Shown one piece after another: positions 13,557 to 26,500 of a stretch of DNA of 64,000 nt. The position numbers were made by a program, and so were the translations under genes. The DNA lies in NCBI GenBank assembly GCA_035582835.1, contig JAYKAV010002419.1, positions 427,637 through 491,636 on the forward strand. Direction: 5' to 3'. Numbering within the stretch: position 1 is the first letter of the stretch; every line of letters begins with the position of its first letter. The notes under the pieces were generated by a model that was not told the DNA's origin, searched no databases, and saw only the letters and a list, made by a program, of their open reading frames with translations. The DNA comes from Phoebastria nigripes (Eukaryota; Chordata; Aves; Procellariiformes; Diomedeidae).

Positions 13557-13670
13557 CAGGATTTTGGAGCAGAAGTTGCTTTCTTCTGGGATGCATTTAA
13601 CTCAGTGTAACTTTACTTACTTATGATACTATCTAAATTCCTTGTACATCTAAATTGCTACACAATCAGA

Positions 13671-13760
13671 GGTGGTCAGGCCAACAGGGTCTCTTCCCAG
13701 CTCTGCCCCTGGCCTGCCATGAGTCTCTTACCATCTCTGAGCCCTGGTCTCAAGCAGCCG
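13671..13760 (-). mobile_element. MIR-type SINE fragment, antisense
   Basis: The stretch 'cttcccagctctgcccctggcctgccatgagtctcttaccatctctgagccctggtctc' follows the MIR core read in reverse ('ttcccagctctgccactgacttgctgtgtgacc...cacctctctgtgcctcagtttc'). The middle part of the element is shortened. Two overlapping open frames here (plus 13,623-13,976 and minus 13,676-13,867) use this sequence and are not supported as genes. Confidence 0.5.
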
Positions 13761-15253
13761 TGTTTCCTGTTGGCTCTTCCCACCTCTTTGCTCAGGAGAC
13801 CCTCAGCATGGAGACGGACTGAGGGTGGCCAGGTACAACATCCACCCCGAGCACCGCCTAGGGGCACTCCGTTTCATTTAGAAAGTACAGCTCAGATGCT
13901 TGCTCCTCTCTGTTCTCCTAGCTTAGCTGTGATGGGGTTTCTGGTGATTTGCCAATTACAGCAGGCACAGACATAAGGGAGAAATCCTGACCCAAGAGAC
14001 AAAGGCAGAGTTTCCCACTGTCTTCAAGATGGCCGAGATTTTACTTTTGACTTCCTAACAAAAGCTTGGAAAACCACTAAGCAACCCCACAGATTATTTG
14101 TTTCTGTATGCATTGCTAAACATACTGCAGAACAGACATTTTATTATTCCTAGAAGCACTAGAGTCCAGTATTTCCTCTGCTTCTCACAATCCATTATTT
14201 TATCCCATTGCTACANTCAGCTCCAGGACATTATAGCAAGACATCGTTCAAAACGGCTATCACCACAATTTAGACAAACTCAGTCCTAGACCAGAACAGC
14301 TCAGACAAAATATCACAGGCACCATGGAGCTTCCCAGCATACTGTTCTCACTCTATAAAACTGCATAACTGTTCTTACTCACGCCCCACATACCAGTTGT
14401 GTGCACACAAAAACGGTCCTTTCCAGATCCACAAATACTCAGACACTCCTTTCTGCACAGTCATGCAAAGAATGCAACCATGCCATACCAATATGGGTAT
14501 ACACCAGGCAAATAATACTATAGATTTGGATAGACTTGGAGGCTTTGACCTCAGCTACAGAGGGGCTGGGCACTTCGAGGTAAAGGTCTGTAAAGGTGAG
14601 AGGATGAGCAGTCACTCACCAGCCAGGCAGAGATCAGAGAGCTCACAGGAGAGGGGCAGCGGGGAGGAAAGGTGCTCACAGAAGGCAGTTTGCAGGGGCT
14701 GGAGCTAGCTGGAAGCAGCATTTTTACATCTGGCTCTAATGAACTGGACCAAACTCTTTCGGCACATGTGTAGTCCTAGTAATAAAGCAAATCAGACATT
14801 TCTTTTGAATTCGCAGTTCCTGTTCAAATTCATTTGCTTATATATTGCTGGGTATTTTGCCCACACTAAAAGTTGCAGTAGGGTGTACCTGAAATTTCTA
14901 GCAAACCTAGAAGTGCCTAACAATCCAGGCTGCAAATGCACATTACATATACCAACTACCATATCATTATCATTTGACACTTTTACAATATGTCAGCTTC
15001 CCTTCTAAAAATAATTAACTATTAATAGCAATTTTATGTAACTAGCAGCATGCCAGGGATTTCTCACAGATCCCATCCCTGAAGAATCCCCAGATTCAGC
15101 AAGGCAATCAAATCTCATCTGCAAAGTCTTCTAGTGATTACTCTCTTTCATTCACCGCTTCAGTGGTCTGGAGTTTGCTGTTGCTCCCGCTGAACCCAGT
15201 GACCAAATCCAGCCTTCCTGGTGAACTGCAGTACGCAGAGCAGATTAAGGGCT

Positions 15254-15370
15254 CCAGTCCTGACTGAGCAAGACATTTTTAAGAATGTCTTACCTGTAAG
15301 TGTCTGTGTTGCTTCAGTAATCAATGGCATCACCTAAATGCACAGTCAAGCACGTTGTTAAACACCTCTC
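15254..15370. repeat. Possible decayed copy of the same interspersed family
   Basis: 'ccagtcctgactgagcaagacatttttaag' and, about 60 bases later, 'aatcaatggcatcacctaaatgcacagtcaagcacgttgttaaacac' preserve the order of the family's key phrases but with many changes. Confidence 0.3.
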
Positions 15371-18300
15371 TGAACAGCTGGTGCCATAACCTGGGAAAAT
15401 TCCCTGGCACAGCTTTGGAGCTGCAAAATTGCAGGCCAGAGCCTTGGTTTAGGTTTAAAACTGAACTTGGGAAGGAAGGCAGCTGCTCAGGGACCCAGGG
15501 CGAGTCACAGAGGGTATGTGAAGAAGCTGGCCTACATAAACCACTTTCAGGGGATGGTAAAAATCGTAGTTAAGATAAACGAAGTTTTATTAAAGGTTTG
15601 TTTTTACTAAATCTTTGTTCCTGCTGTAAAACTGGATTTAAAGCAGTGTGGTAACTTTATTCTACCAGTAACAAATCCCAGCCAAGGAGAACAGCATGTA
15701 TCCAAATGCAGTTGGATCTGCCAGGTAGGAACGTCTGGCTGCAGAGCAAGGAATTACAGTATGGCCCACCCCCCCCTTGCAGGAGGTGAGGCCTGGGGCC
15801 GGAGTCTCGCCAGGATATAACCAGGACACTCAGCACCTGCAGCTGCCGTTGAGCTAATGGGAATTGCTGGTACTCAGCACCACTGAGGCTGTGTCTCTAG
15901 GAGAGGAATTTATGATTTATCATGAGCTCATTGACTACAGCAGGAGTCCGCCACAGAGACACACCCTTGAAAGGAACTTAAGTTTTCAGTCCTCCCCTTG
16001 GACTACACGTACACGTATGGGCTTCCCTATATAAGACGATGTATGAACCCCAGCCACACATCTGAGAAGTTGGTTATGTCAGTACACCCCCAGCGTTCCC
16101 ATCAGGGAAAACCTCTCCAGACAGCTGCAAATTAAACACAGGTCACACGTCAGGAGAACATCACTTTGATAGGTCCAAGCCTTCCTGACAGCAGGCTGGG
16201 GCTTGTGGCTAGAAGAACACAGGCCTGTTGAAAAGCATGCTAAATGCAATTGCCTTCAGGAGGCGATAAATGTCAGGAAAGCAGTACACAAAGCATTTCC
16301 AGACCTGAGTCAGAGAACGAAAGCATGAAGCTCCTTAGTACAAGGTCTAACTCCCTTTCATATCTGCAGGCCTCAGAGGTGCTGTCAGGTAAAGACCACA
16401 AGTCATGGGTATCTACAACATCTCTTCTCAGCAGTCTTCATCCTATCACTCTGCCATTGCTCCTCTGCTAAACAGCCAGAAAGTCACGGAGAAATAGTTC
16501 TTCCCCATTCTATCTGCACATGCTCTCCAGAGATTGAATAGTAAAGAAAGCAGAAAGGAAAATATCACCACTTTCAGAAGCCTGTCCCTGTTACAGAAGT
16601 CCTCACTTCTTCATGAAAAGCATCACAGTGCACCTGCCACAACTGCTTCCGTTCAGAGCCGTCTCTGCTGAGGTGCCTACTCAAAGATGCAGGAATCCTT
16701 TGGAAACGGGGCCTGGTTGCCCTCTCATTTTCCCTGCAGTCTGTATTTGCATTCAGACTTCATGACTTCTGATTGCTGGCTAGGAAGAGCTGACAATGAC
16801 ATGCCACAGGTTTCTTAACAAAATAAGGCAATCTTGCCTTTTGGAAGGCTGTTCCTGTTCTCTTTTGCTCCAAAGAGATTTCATTGCTAGTAGCATGGGG
16901 CAGATCTTCAGTGACTGTAAATGGATAGTCCTCTGTTCTTTGGATTAGCAGTGATTAACAGCACCCAAAGATCCTGCACAATATCCCAGCCACTACTTTG
17001 CATATCATACACCCTCTTCCTCAACACAATTAGGTATCATGACTTAGAGAACAGAATCAATAAGAATTGAGATGGTTTTAAACTGGGCATCTTTGATTCC
17101 AAGGTGTAAAAATGATTCATGGCTTGGGCACTTGGTTCTCAAGAAGAGAACCTCTCTGAAGAGGCCATGGAGGATGAACAGCAGAAACTGATACTCCTTT
17201 CTGTGGAATGGGATAAGAAAGAGCTGTGCCTCTAGAAGGGACTCACTTGATAACACTCTTCCTTCATTGCCAGNTGCTGTAATGAGCTGAACACTCCTAA
17301 AGGGACAGCTCTTGAAATCCTCACGGATTACTTGTGAAGTACGTATTAGTAAGTTGTATCAAATGACTATGATCATGGTCTTTTTTACTAAGTGCATTTG
17401 TTCCCCATAGTCACAAACTCAAACAAGTGGAATAATGGCAGTAACACACTGTGTGTCAAAGATAACAGTGGAACAATTACTGTTGGCTGCCAACAGCGTC
17501 AATCGAGTCAGTAAGCCTGCAGCAGGAGCCTCTCCTGCCTGGTCACTGCCACCATCAGCACCAGTTCCTACAGAGCATCACCTTATGCATTAGACAACTC
17601 TCCCCTCATCTGCCATTTGAATCTGGCCTAAGTGAATCACTTAGAGCAGCTGCGTGTGCCATGACCAATAGCGGTCACTTTGATGAGGTTTTCTGTTGGT
17701 AAGATTTCCTCTGAATTAAGAGTCTGAACATCCCATCACTGCATCTGAACGGACTGTTTCCCAGCAGAGAGGAAGATTATTTCTGCTCCCAGGCAGCAGC
17801 CACAAAGCTGGTGGTATAAAAGGAACAATTGTCCAGATTACACTGTAGTAATTCAAATGGTTAACTAATGCACAGGAGAATAACTCTCCACACAACTCCA
17901 CCCTTCNCTGCTTTATCATCATCACTAACCAGAAACACATCCAGGTAATTTTTGTCATTGGTTCCAAGTTAAAAGAGAAACTAAAGACTTTGCTTTAGTT
18001 GCCTTTGCAGAAAGGCTTGGCTTTTAAAAAGCTCTTCAGAAGGCCCCTGACAAATTACTTCATCTTTGAAGAAAATTTCTTTTTCGGGGAGTCAGGGGAA
18101 TGTTTTTCAAGTAGTTGGTGGAACAAAGGTGCTCATGATTTTCCTAGGAAATATGTGAAAATGAATCAAATAGTTCCAGGAGCAGCAGACTGCTGCAACC
18201 AGGTTCCTTATTCATCTGTGTCCAAAGGCTGGATTCCTTGGTACGAAGATGGCACAAGCCATAGCTGACATTTCCCAGTACCTGAGACTGTCATGACATC

Positions 18301-19747
18301 TCTCTCCCAAGTGCCTCTCTCCACAGCCTCTCCTCTCCTGGCCTATCTCNGTTTTCTTTTCTACCCCCACGTACGTAATTTCACTGAATTTGGTCAAAAA
18401 GGTATTTCCAACCACCTGTCAAATTTGGATGAAACTAGTCAGGATATCCAAAGTTACACAAGAGGAAGGGCACACTTGCACTGGAGGCCAGATTTTAGTG
18501 GCACGCTGAAAACTCCCCCAACTGTTCACCACCTGCATTGCTGTAAGCCTGAAGAAGAGCATCACACCTCCACAGTACCAGGTGCTCTTGGGGGGGACCC
18601 CACAGAAAGGAGCACAGTCCTGGCAAATCCTGTGCCCTAGAGACTGCCTCAGCCCCAGCCCAGTACTCCAGAGCAGCTGTGTACGCCAGAGGCAGCTACT
18701 CCAAGCAGTAGTGCAGGAACAACCATCCCCTGCAAANGGAGGCCCACCTCTCACTGCAGCAATGGGCTGAAAGCAAGGCACAGGGCACGTTCATACAGAC
18801 AAAGGTAGGGATGGCATTCCCATCCTTCCTTTTAATGCCAATATGCGAAACCCAGCTACCTGTGAGAAGATTAGACCTTATCCAACAGGCCACTTACTTC
18901 CTCCTGACAGCTAAGCTTCCATTCTACAGTCAGCACATTAAATGAGATTTCAACGTGGCCAAGCAGGAAGCCAGACGCAAGTCTAGAAGTAAGGGGGTTT
19001 ATTTCTTACTGACCAGCTTGATAGCAGAAGTGCCATGGTCATTCTTTCTAATTTCAGGGACCTTTTAAATAAAGTTCCACTCCAGAAGCCAAGCATGAAA
19101 GGAGAGGAATGAAAACTCTTTGATAGATAAGATATTACAAGAGACTGTCAGAAGCTTGGTAGGAGAATGAAATAACACTCTGGATAGTGTCACTGAAAAC
19201 AATAATGAAAGAGTACACCATTTTCTTAACNGAAGTACTATCAAATCTATGTTACTGCCACACAACATATTTTTCCTCCAAAGGTGCCAATTTCAAGCTA
19301 TGACTATTGATCTCTATCTAACACTCAAAATTAACTGCACTACTAAGGAAAAGTGGCACCAAATCGTTTGAGAACATCAAACAGTAAAAAGCCAATGGGG
19401 TCAAATCAAGGTCAGAATTTGATGAGTAGGGTGTCAGAAATTTAATCCATTTTGTCTAAGATAATGTATAGAGCCAGTATTGGGGTTTTTTTCCTTTCTT
19501 TTCTGTAATTTTTTTAAGCCAGCTTCTCTCAAAAATATCACAAAACCAGACCTCAACTTTTTTTATGAACTTTTTTCCATGACTGGAGAGAGAAAAGATT
19601 AAACGGACTGAAACACAGATGGCAATTATGCCTCTGTTTATTTCCTAATGAGTCACAAGATTATTTTTTGCCTTCTGCCACATCATTTCAGAATACAAGA
19701 AAACCTTATCTTGAAGGAGACTTGAGGAGACAAAATAACACTGTTAA

Positions 19748-19838
19748 AAGTCCCAGTCCAGCAAGATACTTAAGTGCATTTAAAAAAACCCCAAACCTTT
19801 AACCATGAGTGAAGTCCCATTCACTTAAACTCAAATTC
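19748..19838. repeat. Ancient sauropsid interspersed repeat, same type as at 7.4 kb
   Basis: 'agtcccagtccagcaagatacttaagtgcattt' and 'accatgagtgaagtcccattcacttaa' match the 'gattcagcaaagcacttaagtgc...gaagtcccattga' pattern. An A7C4 run interrupts the middle. Confidence 0.45.
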
Positions 19839-20301
19839 AGAAATGATGGGTAAATCTGTTCCACCAACTGGTGAATGTGGTGGCTATCAAATTCATTAGT
19901 GGTCTCATGACAAAATATTCAACAGCTCTTACAGTCACACATTGCATTCACATCTTAGCATTTGGAGAAAATTAAATCCAGAACTATGGCTAGAAAAGGC
20001 TTTCCCTCCACCTCCCCACCAGAGCCTGCAATGCCCATGCCCTCTAACCACCTCCCACTTGAGCCCACATCCCCCCTGCCTGCCCAGGGTATCCCCCAGC
20101 CTTAGAGGCTTGTCCGAACTCGCACCCAACTGAAACCTGGATCCAGAAAGCCTGGCTACCTCCCACACTAGAGGCAGTACAGCTACAAGCACGCTGACCC
20201 AGCGCTGGCTGGGCTCTCAGGCTTGGCTGTGGCCACTTTCTTTTAAAACCCAGGCTGAGTAACTGATTTGATAGTGGCAACACCGTCTGCTTCTCACATC
20301 A

Positions 20302-20570
20302 TAGTCTAGTAATTAGCATGCTCTTGAAAGGAAGCAGAAGATATGTATTCATCGGTTCAAACCCATGTCTCTCACCTCCTCAGAAGGCACCTTAACCACA
20401 GGGCTTTGGATAGGGGACTCCCCTTTTATCCTACTGAAATCATGCAACAAAAATTCAGGCTTTGATCCCAAAAGGGCTGAATCTTCAGCCCAGTGATTAG
20501 GACACATGGCTGGAAGAGATGAATCCTTTATCTGAGGACTTTTCATCTGTTTTAGGCAGTAACTGAGGGT
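20302..20570 (+). mobile_element. tRNA-like ancient SINE with an inverted second tRNA-like segment
   Basis: On the plus strand, 'agtctagtaattagcatgctcttg' resembles a tRNA A-box region. The perfect B-box-type GGTTCAAACCC follows at 20,354-20,364. On the minus strand TGGTTAAGGTG (20,388-20,398) is a perfect A-box, sharing the same near-palindromic B-box. About 100 bases further right, 'cagcccagtgattaggacac' repeats that minus-strand start in opposite orientation. This layout recalls an old sauropsid repeat with tRNA-like, inversely oriented ends. No functional tRNA can be folded. Confidence 0.45.
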
Positions 20571-23500
20571 GGATAATATGAATTTGGATCTTGTCAGGAA
20601 GAGAGAGTCTGAGTGTGACCTCCCACCTCCTACCAGAACACACAATATGCAAAAGAGGATCCATTTTAAAGGGAGAGCAAGACATACACTCCTCTCTGAA
20701 ACAGTGCTACCTCNGTGCCGGAACACACTTGCTTTCTGCAGTAGTAGGTAAAGACATCTCTACTAAGGAGATGGCTGGTGCTTCAGAAACACCCCTGTCC
20801 TCGGGATATTTCTGTTTCCTGGCTCTAGGGGTTCCCCCTTCAGCATCTGGGGATTCCTGCAGGCATTGGGGAGCCTCAGCCTTATCTATCCAAAGGAACT
20901 TCAAAGACACGCACAACTGGTGTGGCGAAGATAGGGCACAGTTAGGTTGAATAATTTGTTACCTAAAAATGCTTCTGACAGATGGCAAGGCTGTTCTGGA
21001 ACACTGTGAACATAACAGATTTTGGGACAGGGTGCTGAAGAGAACTGATTTTAGTGAAAAGTTGGATTTTTATCAAAATTACCTTTTTCACTCCAAGTGC
21101 CTGCTTTGCATAGAAAATTGCAAAGAAATTTCCAAAATTTGATAAGAAATACTGGAGTTATGGCTTGGATGTCATTATCCTTCATGGACCATTTGCTGCA
21201 ACTGGACTCCATGTCCAACATGCATCATTGCCATGTTCCCATGATGTATCACAACAGCACAAGATGACAGAAAACCATCATTCACATTAAAAAAGCCCTG
21301 AGTTTAAGGAAGAGAATGGGTCATTTGCCCTGAAGACTTTCAAGTTCCTGAATCTGAGGTGGAAACCAGTCGCTTCTACCTTGCTTTTCCCCCCCTCCTC
21401 AAAAAAACTGCAGTTTTCCACAAGAAATAAAATATTCCCAATCCATTCTAATTACCAATGCATTTTCAGGCTACATTCCTAAAGAAATGAGGCTTAGTTG
21501 TTGGCAATATGTGTCCATTTATCCGTCCAACGGTCAGTTCTGCGTCCCTTCCCTTCCTGTCTCCTCAACGCCTTTAGAAACTACCCGACAGACAGGGAAG
21601 GGGGAAGGAGCTGTGAGTGCTGGGTGGGAAGAGGAGATATAAAAATCCTTAGTTCTGTTTTGATACTTTGCAACCACAGTACAGATCTACATGGCAGATC
21701 AGCAAGTCTCTGAGGTTTGGGAGGAAACACTGCCAAAAGATGGTGTTTCTTTTGCTTTAAAAAAAAAAGCTGAAACAGTTTATTACTAGGTGTTGTATCG
21801 CATCTGGAACTTTCAGTTTCAGTACTTACTTATGTGACATATATACCAAGTAGAGAAGGATCTTACTAAAACCTTCCAGGATGAAAACCTTCACGCTAGC
21901 CAGTATAGACGTTTTCTAGCAAATACAAAAGTGGGATTAGATGGTGCTGCTATTCTGACTCAAATGAACAGAAAAATTAATTAAAAGAAAAACAACCTCT
22001 TGAACAAAAACAGGTAAACATTAGCTAAAAACACGCTTAGTTGGAGATGGTGAAATGCTACAATATAGCTTACTGCAGTAAATCCGTTAAAATTCCACAC
22101 ACTTTTTAAAGCATATTTCAAGCATGTATTAAAGTATACATTTGTTTGTCTTATGATTATGTAGAAACTTTTTTCTAAGTAAGAACCTAATTTAGCTTTC
22201 TAGATTAGAGTGGAAACCAGTCTCATTGACTTCTACTTGGTACTTAGCTTTCTGCGTATCTAGCTACTCAGTTAAGACCTTACTGAATCTGTAGTGTCTA
22301 CTTAATCCCTTAGCTTACTTTAGACTCCTTTTGTAAAAAGTTTCACTTAAGTGAGATGAAAATCACTGATTTCTGACACTTTACTGCATAGCTAGGAAAA
22401 AGGATCATGGGGCATGCGGCACAGCCTTGGGGAGATACTTGAGTTAAATTATATACATCTGTCTGCCCAAGAAAAGGTTTTCTATTTGTTTTGGAATGGA
22501 CTTTTAATATATATTTCTCTTTTCCCAATTCCTGGTAGTTCTCCTGGCTTAGTTTCTACGTACATATTCCACAGAAGAGGTAAAGGTTACCAGTGTATTA
22601 ATATTACTTCTGTACAATGCTGTATGTTTTCAATTAGGCTCACTCCCACAATGATTTCCATATCTAGCCACTTGCTCTTCTTATTTCCTGATAAGTGATG
22701 GCCCCTATCAGGAAGTCGGGGGTGAGTCTGTTACTGCTTTGAGTAAACAGCCTAAAGGTCATTTTAGATGTTAGCTTTGTCACTCTTGGTTCAATAGCCA
22801 CCCACCATAGCTGTCACCAGTAAGCTGAAGTTAACCTCATGGAAAAATAGCCTTTAAGCGGGTCCTGTCATCTCATCAACAGAACAACCCACCAGTGGTC
22901 ACTTAATGGTGGACTGAGGAAAATCCTATCAAATTCCCCTCACTGGCACCCGACAGAGGCATTTGGTCTGAGGTCAGGATCCAAGTGCTGTAAATCTCCC
23001 CTGAGGTCTGCTAAGGTTATGGGAAAGTCCTTGAGTTAATGGGATCTCTGAGTCCCAGTGTGTCCGCATGGGTGCCACAGTTCTCCTAGCCAGCGCTCAA
23101 GGACCTTTGTAATGAGATTTCCCATAGCACAAATGAAAGCAGCAGAAGGCATCCCAGCTACATGCATACAACTGACTTCTACAGTCATGGCTGTGTACCC
23201 TAGAATGTGAAGGGGTAAAACCCACGGCTAACGCTGGATCCCCACTTTGGGTGTCCACCAGCACAGCTGTTACACACGCACCACCACCCCCAACCTAGAC
23301 TTCTGCAGGTATTGTTTCCTTCCTTCTGCTCCCGCAAGATTAATCAGTAGGAGGCACAGCTTTGCCAAAATAGATGCATCCATTGCTGGCGTGTGTTACC
23401 AGTACACACCATCAGTGAGCCTCCATCAGTAAAAGGTCATTACACTACTGACACACCTGGCCACCTTCTCCCACACACCTCTTCAGCATGAAAGCAGGAA

Positions 23501-26500
23501 GAACCCAGCAGACAGGTCTAAAGATACTATCATCCTGCAAAAGGAGAAGAGTTGCATGACTAGATCTAAGATCCAGAGCAAAGGCCAAAGTACCCATAGG
23601 GCTGATACAGCAAATATGCCTCGCGTTGACCCCTCTACAGATTGAAGTGACACATATCCCACGAGGGACACCACCACCCAAGGTAGAATCCAAAGTTCAT
23701 TACAAAATGACCACTAACGCTTTCAGGAAACTTCCCATAAACAAAGGCCATTTTCTTCCCAAAATTAAGTACTTCAGGTTCCTAGGTTCTCATTTTAGGC
23801 ACATGAAGATAAGTATTTCAAAGGTGATGGAGCAGATGACTCTCATTGAAATGGCATGTAAAAAGTTACTGTGGATTCAGGCCCCTAGGATGCTATTCTG
23901 ATACTGCCTGGTGCTGCTTCTCTCTCCCCTCGTACCAGTGAGCAAACAACTTAGTGGCAAGGCATCTCAGACACTCTTCATCCTCCCCAGCCTGAACACA
24001 GTACCTCTGGTAACTGAGGCACTGTTGGGTCTTGCAGCGTCAAATCTATGCCCTGCTGGAAGACACGGTCTGTGTCCACTTTACAAAAGTGGAAAAGACA
24101 CAGCACAGCCCAACCCTCCTTGTCCAGCTAGAGAGGTAGGTCTGAGTCTCTCCTATACAACGATGTTTACTGTTAGTAAAAAAGGGATTTACCCAAGTGA
24201 GGGGACAGGTTGTGCTGATAAACTGTCTCCACTTTTCTGTTGAGAGAGATACATGCTAGTACACGTGTTCTTAAATTTCTATACCAAGTGCACCTTGTAT
24301 CATCTTTGTCTCACCTCTGTGTAGTCAAAAAAAAACCCCAGAACCCTGAATAACAGCTAAGGGAAGACAGCAAAAATATGTATATTCTTCAAAGATGCTG
24401 CTGTCTTTTCAGAGCCAGACACCCAGGCTACTGCATCCACCAGCCCCTTTGCTTCAAGACACATCCATGACAGTAGCTCCCAGAACATCCTGTTCTTCTT
24501 TTCCACCACACTTTGTGGGATCCAGCTGTAGCCATTGTGACCTCTGGTGCTTCCCTCACATCCAGCATGGGCTGTTCTGCTGCCCCTAGAGATGAAATTT
24601 CTGGTTTTTAGAAGTTATTCCTAGCACAATTCACTCAGGGTGGCATTATCATGCAGGTGCTAACAGATAAAAACTACTGAGGACACATCCCATCGCTCTT
24701 TTTCCCTCCCTCCACTCCACGGCAAACAGAGCTCAAGGCTTCAGGGACCTCCACAAAAGCAGTCAAGCCCAACTTCCACAGAGCCCTGGTATTGTATAGG
24801 CACCGTCATAGTTGTTTTCTCCAGACACAGGGCTCCATTTTCCAGTACATAATTTTCACTTTGCGCTAAACAGACAACAGAGTGCGAAAACTCCCTTTTT
24901 TGGGTTTGACATTATCGTACATACAAGAAAACCATCTGCAGTTTTCAGCTTCAGCTTTTGCTCCAAGTTGGGATCTTTCAGTTACTTTTCCCAATACGTT
25001 TTCCAGCCCAGACACTAATTCAGTCTACTCCCTACTCCAGCCGCTCTCTCCCTCTGTAAGCAACGTCTGCTTTCTAGCATGATGCAGGAGTCTCTAAACA
25101 GCACCAGAGCAGAGTGCTTATAATCCCAGGATGCCGTATCACAGATATATTCACTCCTTGAATCCAGTACTTACCCAAAAAGGGCACGTACATGACAGCT
25201 GCACAGCCCCAGCACTGCTCACTCATGAAGGGTAGAATAGCACAGGTGGGACTTCACTGCGGTCCGATATCACAACCTGTCATATCTTTCTCGTTAAAGG
25301 AATCTGGGTAAAGAAAACACAAGCTGTATTTAAGCAATAATACCTTCTGGGAATGTCTAGCAACAAGAAGTGTTCTGAGGAAGGAGCTGTGTCTCTGGCC
25401 CTTACCCTCATCAGTCAACAATTCCCAAGCTGACTGAGTTAAAATAGCTGACTTAAAAGTCATAATTGCTATTCGCAGCAGTAAAATACAAAAATGGGTT
25501 TTTTTAATGTACCTTTTAACATGCTGCAAAGTTAAACACAGCTTGCATGTTACCATGGATATAATTTCATGTTTATAAGACTGGTCTTTCCTGGCAGCTA
25601 AATGCCTGCATGGGAACAAACAGCAGAGCAGGATTTTGTTTGGCATTTTGCTCTGTTTATGATAACAGCTAACTACTTTTTCTATTAACAAGCTTTTGAT
25701 TTTACTGGAGTTTCTCTAAGAACAGAGTTCATCTCATTGGCATTAAACTCATTACAACTGATCCTCCAGTTTGTGTGAGCAGATCCCTGAACTCAGTGGC
25801 ACTAGTCATGAGAATCAGGGCCATAGGATCAAGTCCTAGGGTGTTTACATATCTGCCACGGCTGATACCAGACAGTATACAGTACATGAAAACATGCTTC
25901 ATCTCTGCCTGATGAAGAGTCTACTCCAAACCCACAGCGCAGGGGTTGAGCTAGAACTAACTTTTATTCAGAGTAAAAACATGATAAATTCTGACTAAAC
26001 TCAGGCAGTGAAGTTAGGTTTTCATTTGAGGAGAGGGGCAGTTTTATTCCGCAGGGTCCCAGGAAAAATCTCCAAAATGGAATTGCTATGTTCATTCATA
26101 TCAACTTGAAATCAGCTCCATTCAAGAAGAAAGGCTAATGGAGTAAGAATAAAATCCAGACTGGCAGGAAGGTAAGTGTTACCAGCCTAGAACACCAAGT
26201 CTAAATGCCTCCTTCACATCCACATTTAATTACTCGTGCCCACATCTATTTCAAAACTGTGTGTGTATTCCTAGCCCTACTGAACGACTTCTGTGGCAAA
26301 AGTCACCTGGCCTTCAGTGGGACAACATTTCACCCCTCAGTGAATAAGCCCAGGAATAGCTTTTGGCTGCTGGTTGGTAACGTGTAGGATTGTAACAACT
26401 CAGCTGCTATTGCTAGAAGACCTGAAAATAAGATGTAATTGCACAGACAAATCCGGGGATTACACCACATCATGTCCCTCCAAATCACGCAGCCAGAGTG

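Larger units (their letters stand above)
7483..13670. other. Non-coding stretch
   Basis: Contains the TAATTA pair, the GC-rich patch at 11.3 kb, a T16 run, a MIR fragment and the G13 run. 'gggccaggatttcatcctattgtgcc' near 10,379 may be another faint sauropsid repeat. No supportable gene. Confidence 0.5.
13761..20301. other. Non-coding stretch
   Basis: Holds two decayed interspersed-repeat copies (15.3 and 19.8 kb) and five of the 36 single-N positions between 17,274 and 19,231. Nothing else is recognised. The 120-codon minus-strand frame at 18,419-18,781 overlaps a plus-strand frame of similar length and is not supported. Confidence 0.5.

Noticed and set aside
25254..25691. 145-codon minus-strand frame
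   Set aside because: AT-rich, Lys/Leu/Cys-rich residues without motif. The region looks more like non-coding DNA.
26057..26171. 115-base segment between ccgcag and GAAG|gtaagtg
   Set aside because: All three frames contain stop codons, so it cannot be an internal coding exon. A non-coding exon is possible but unsupported.
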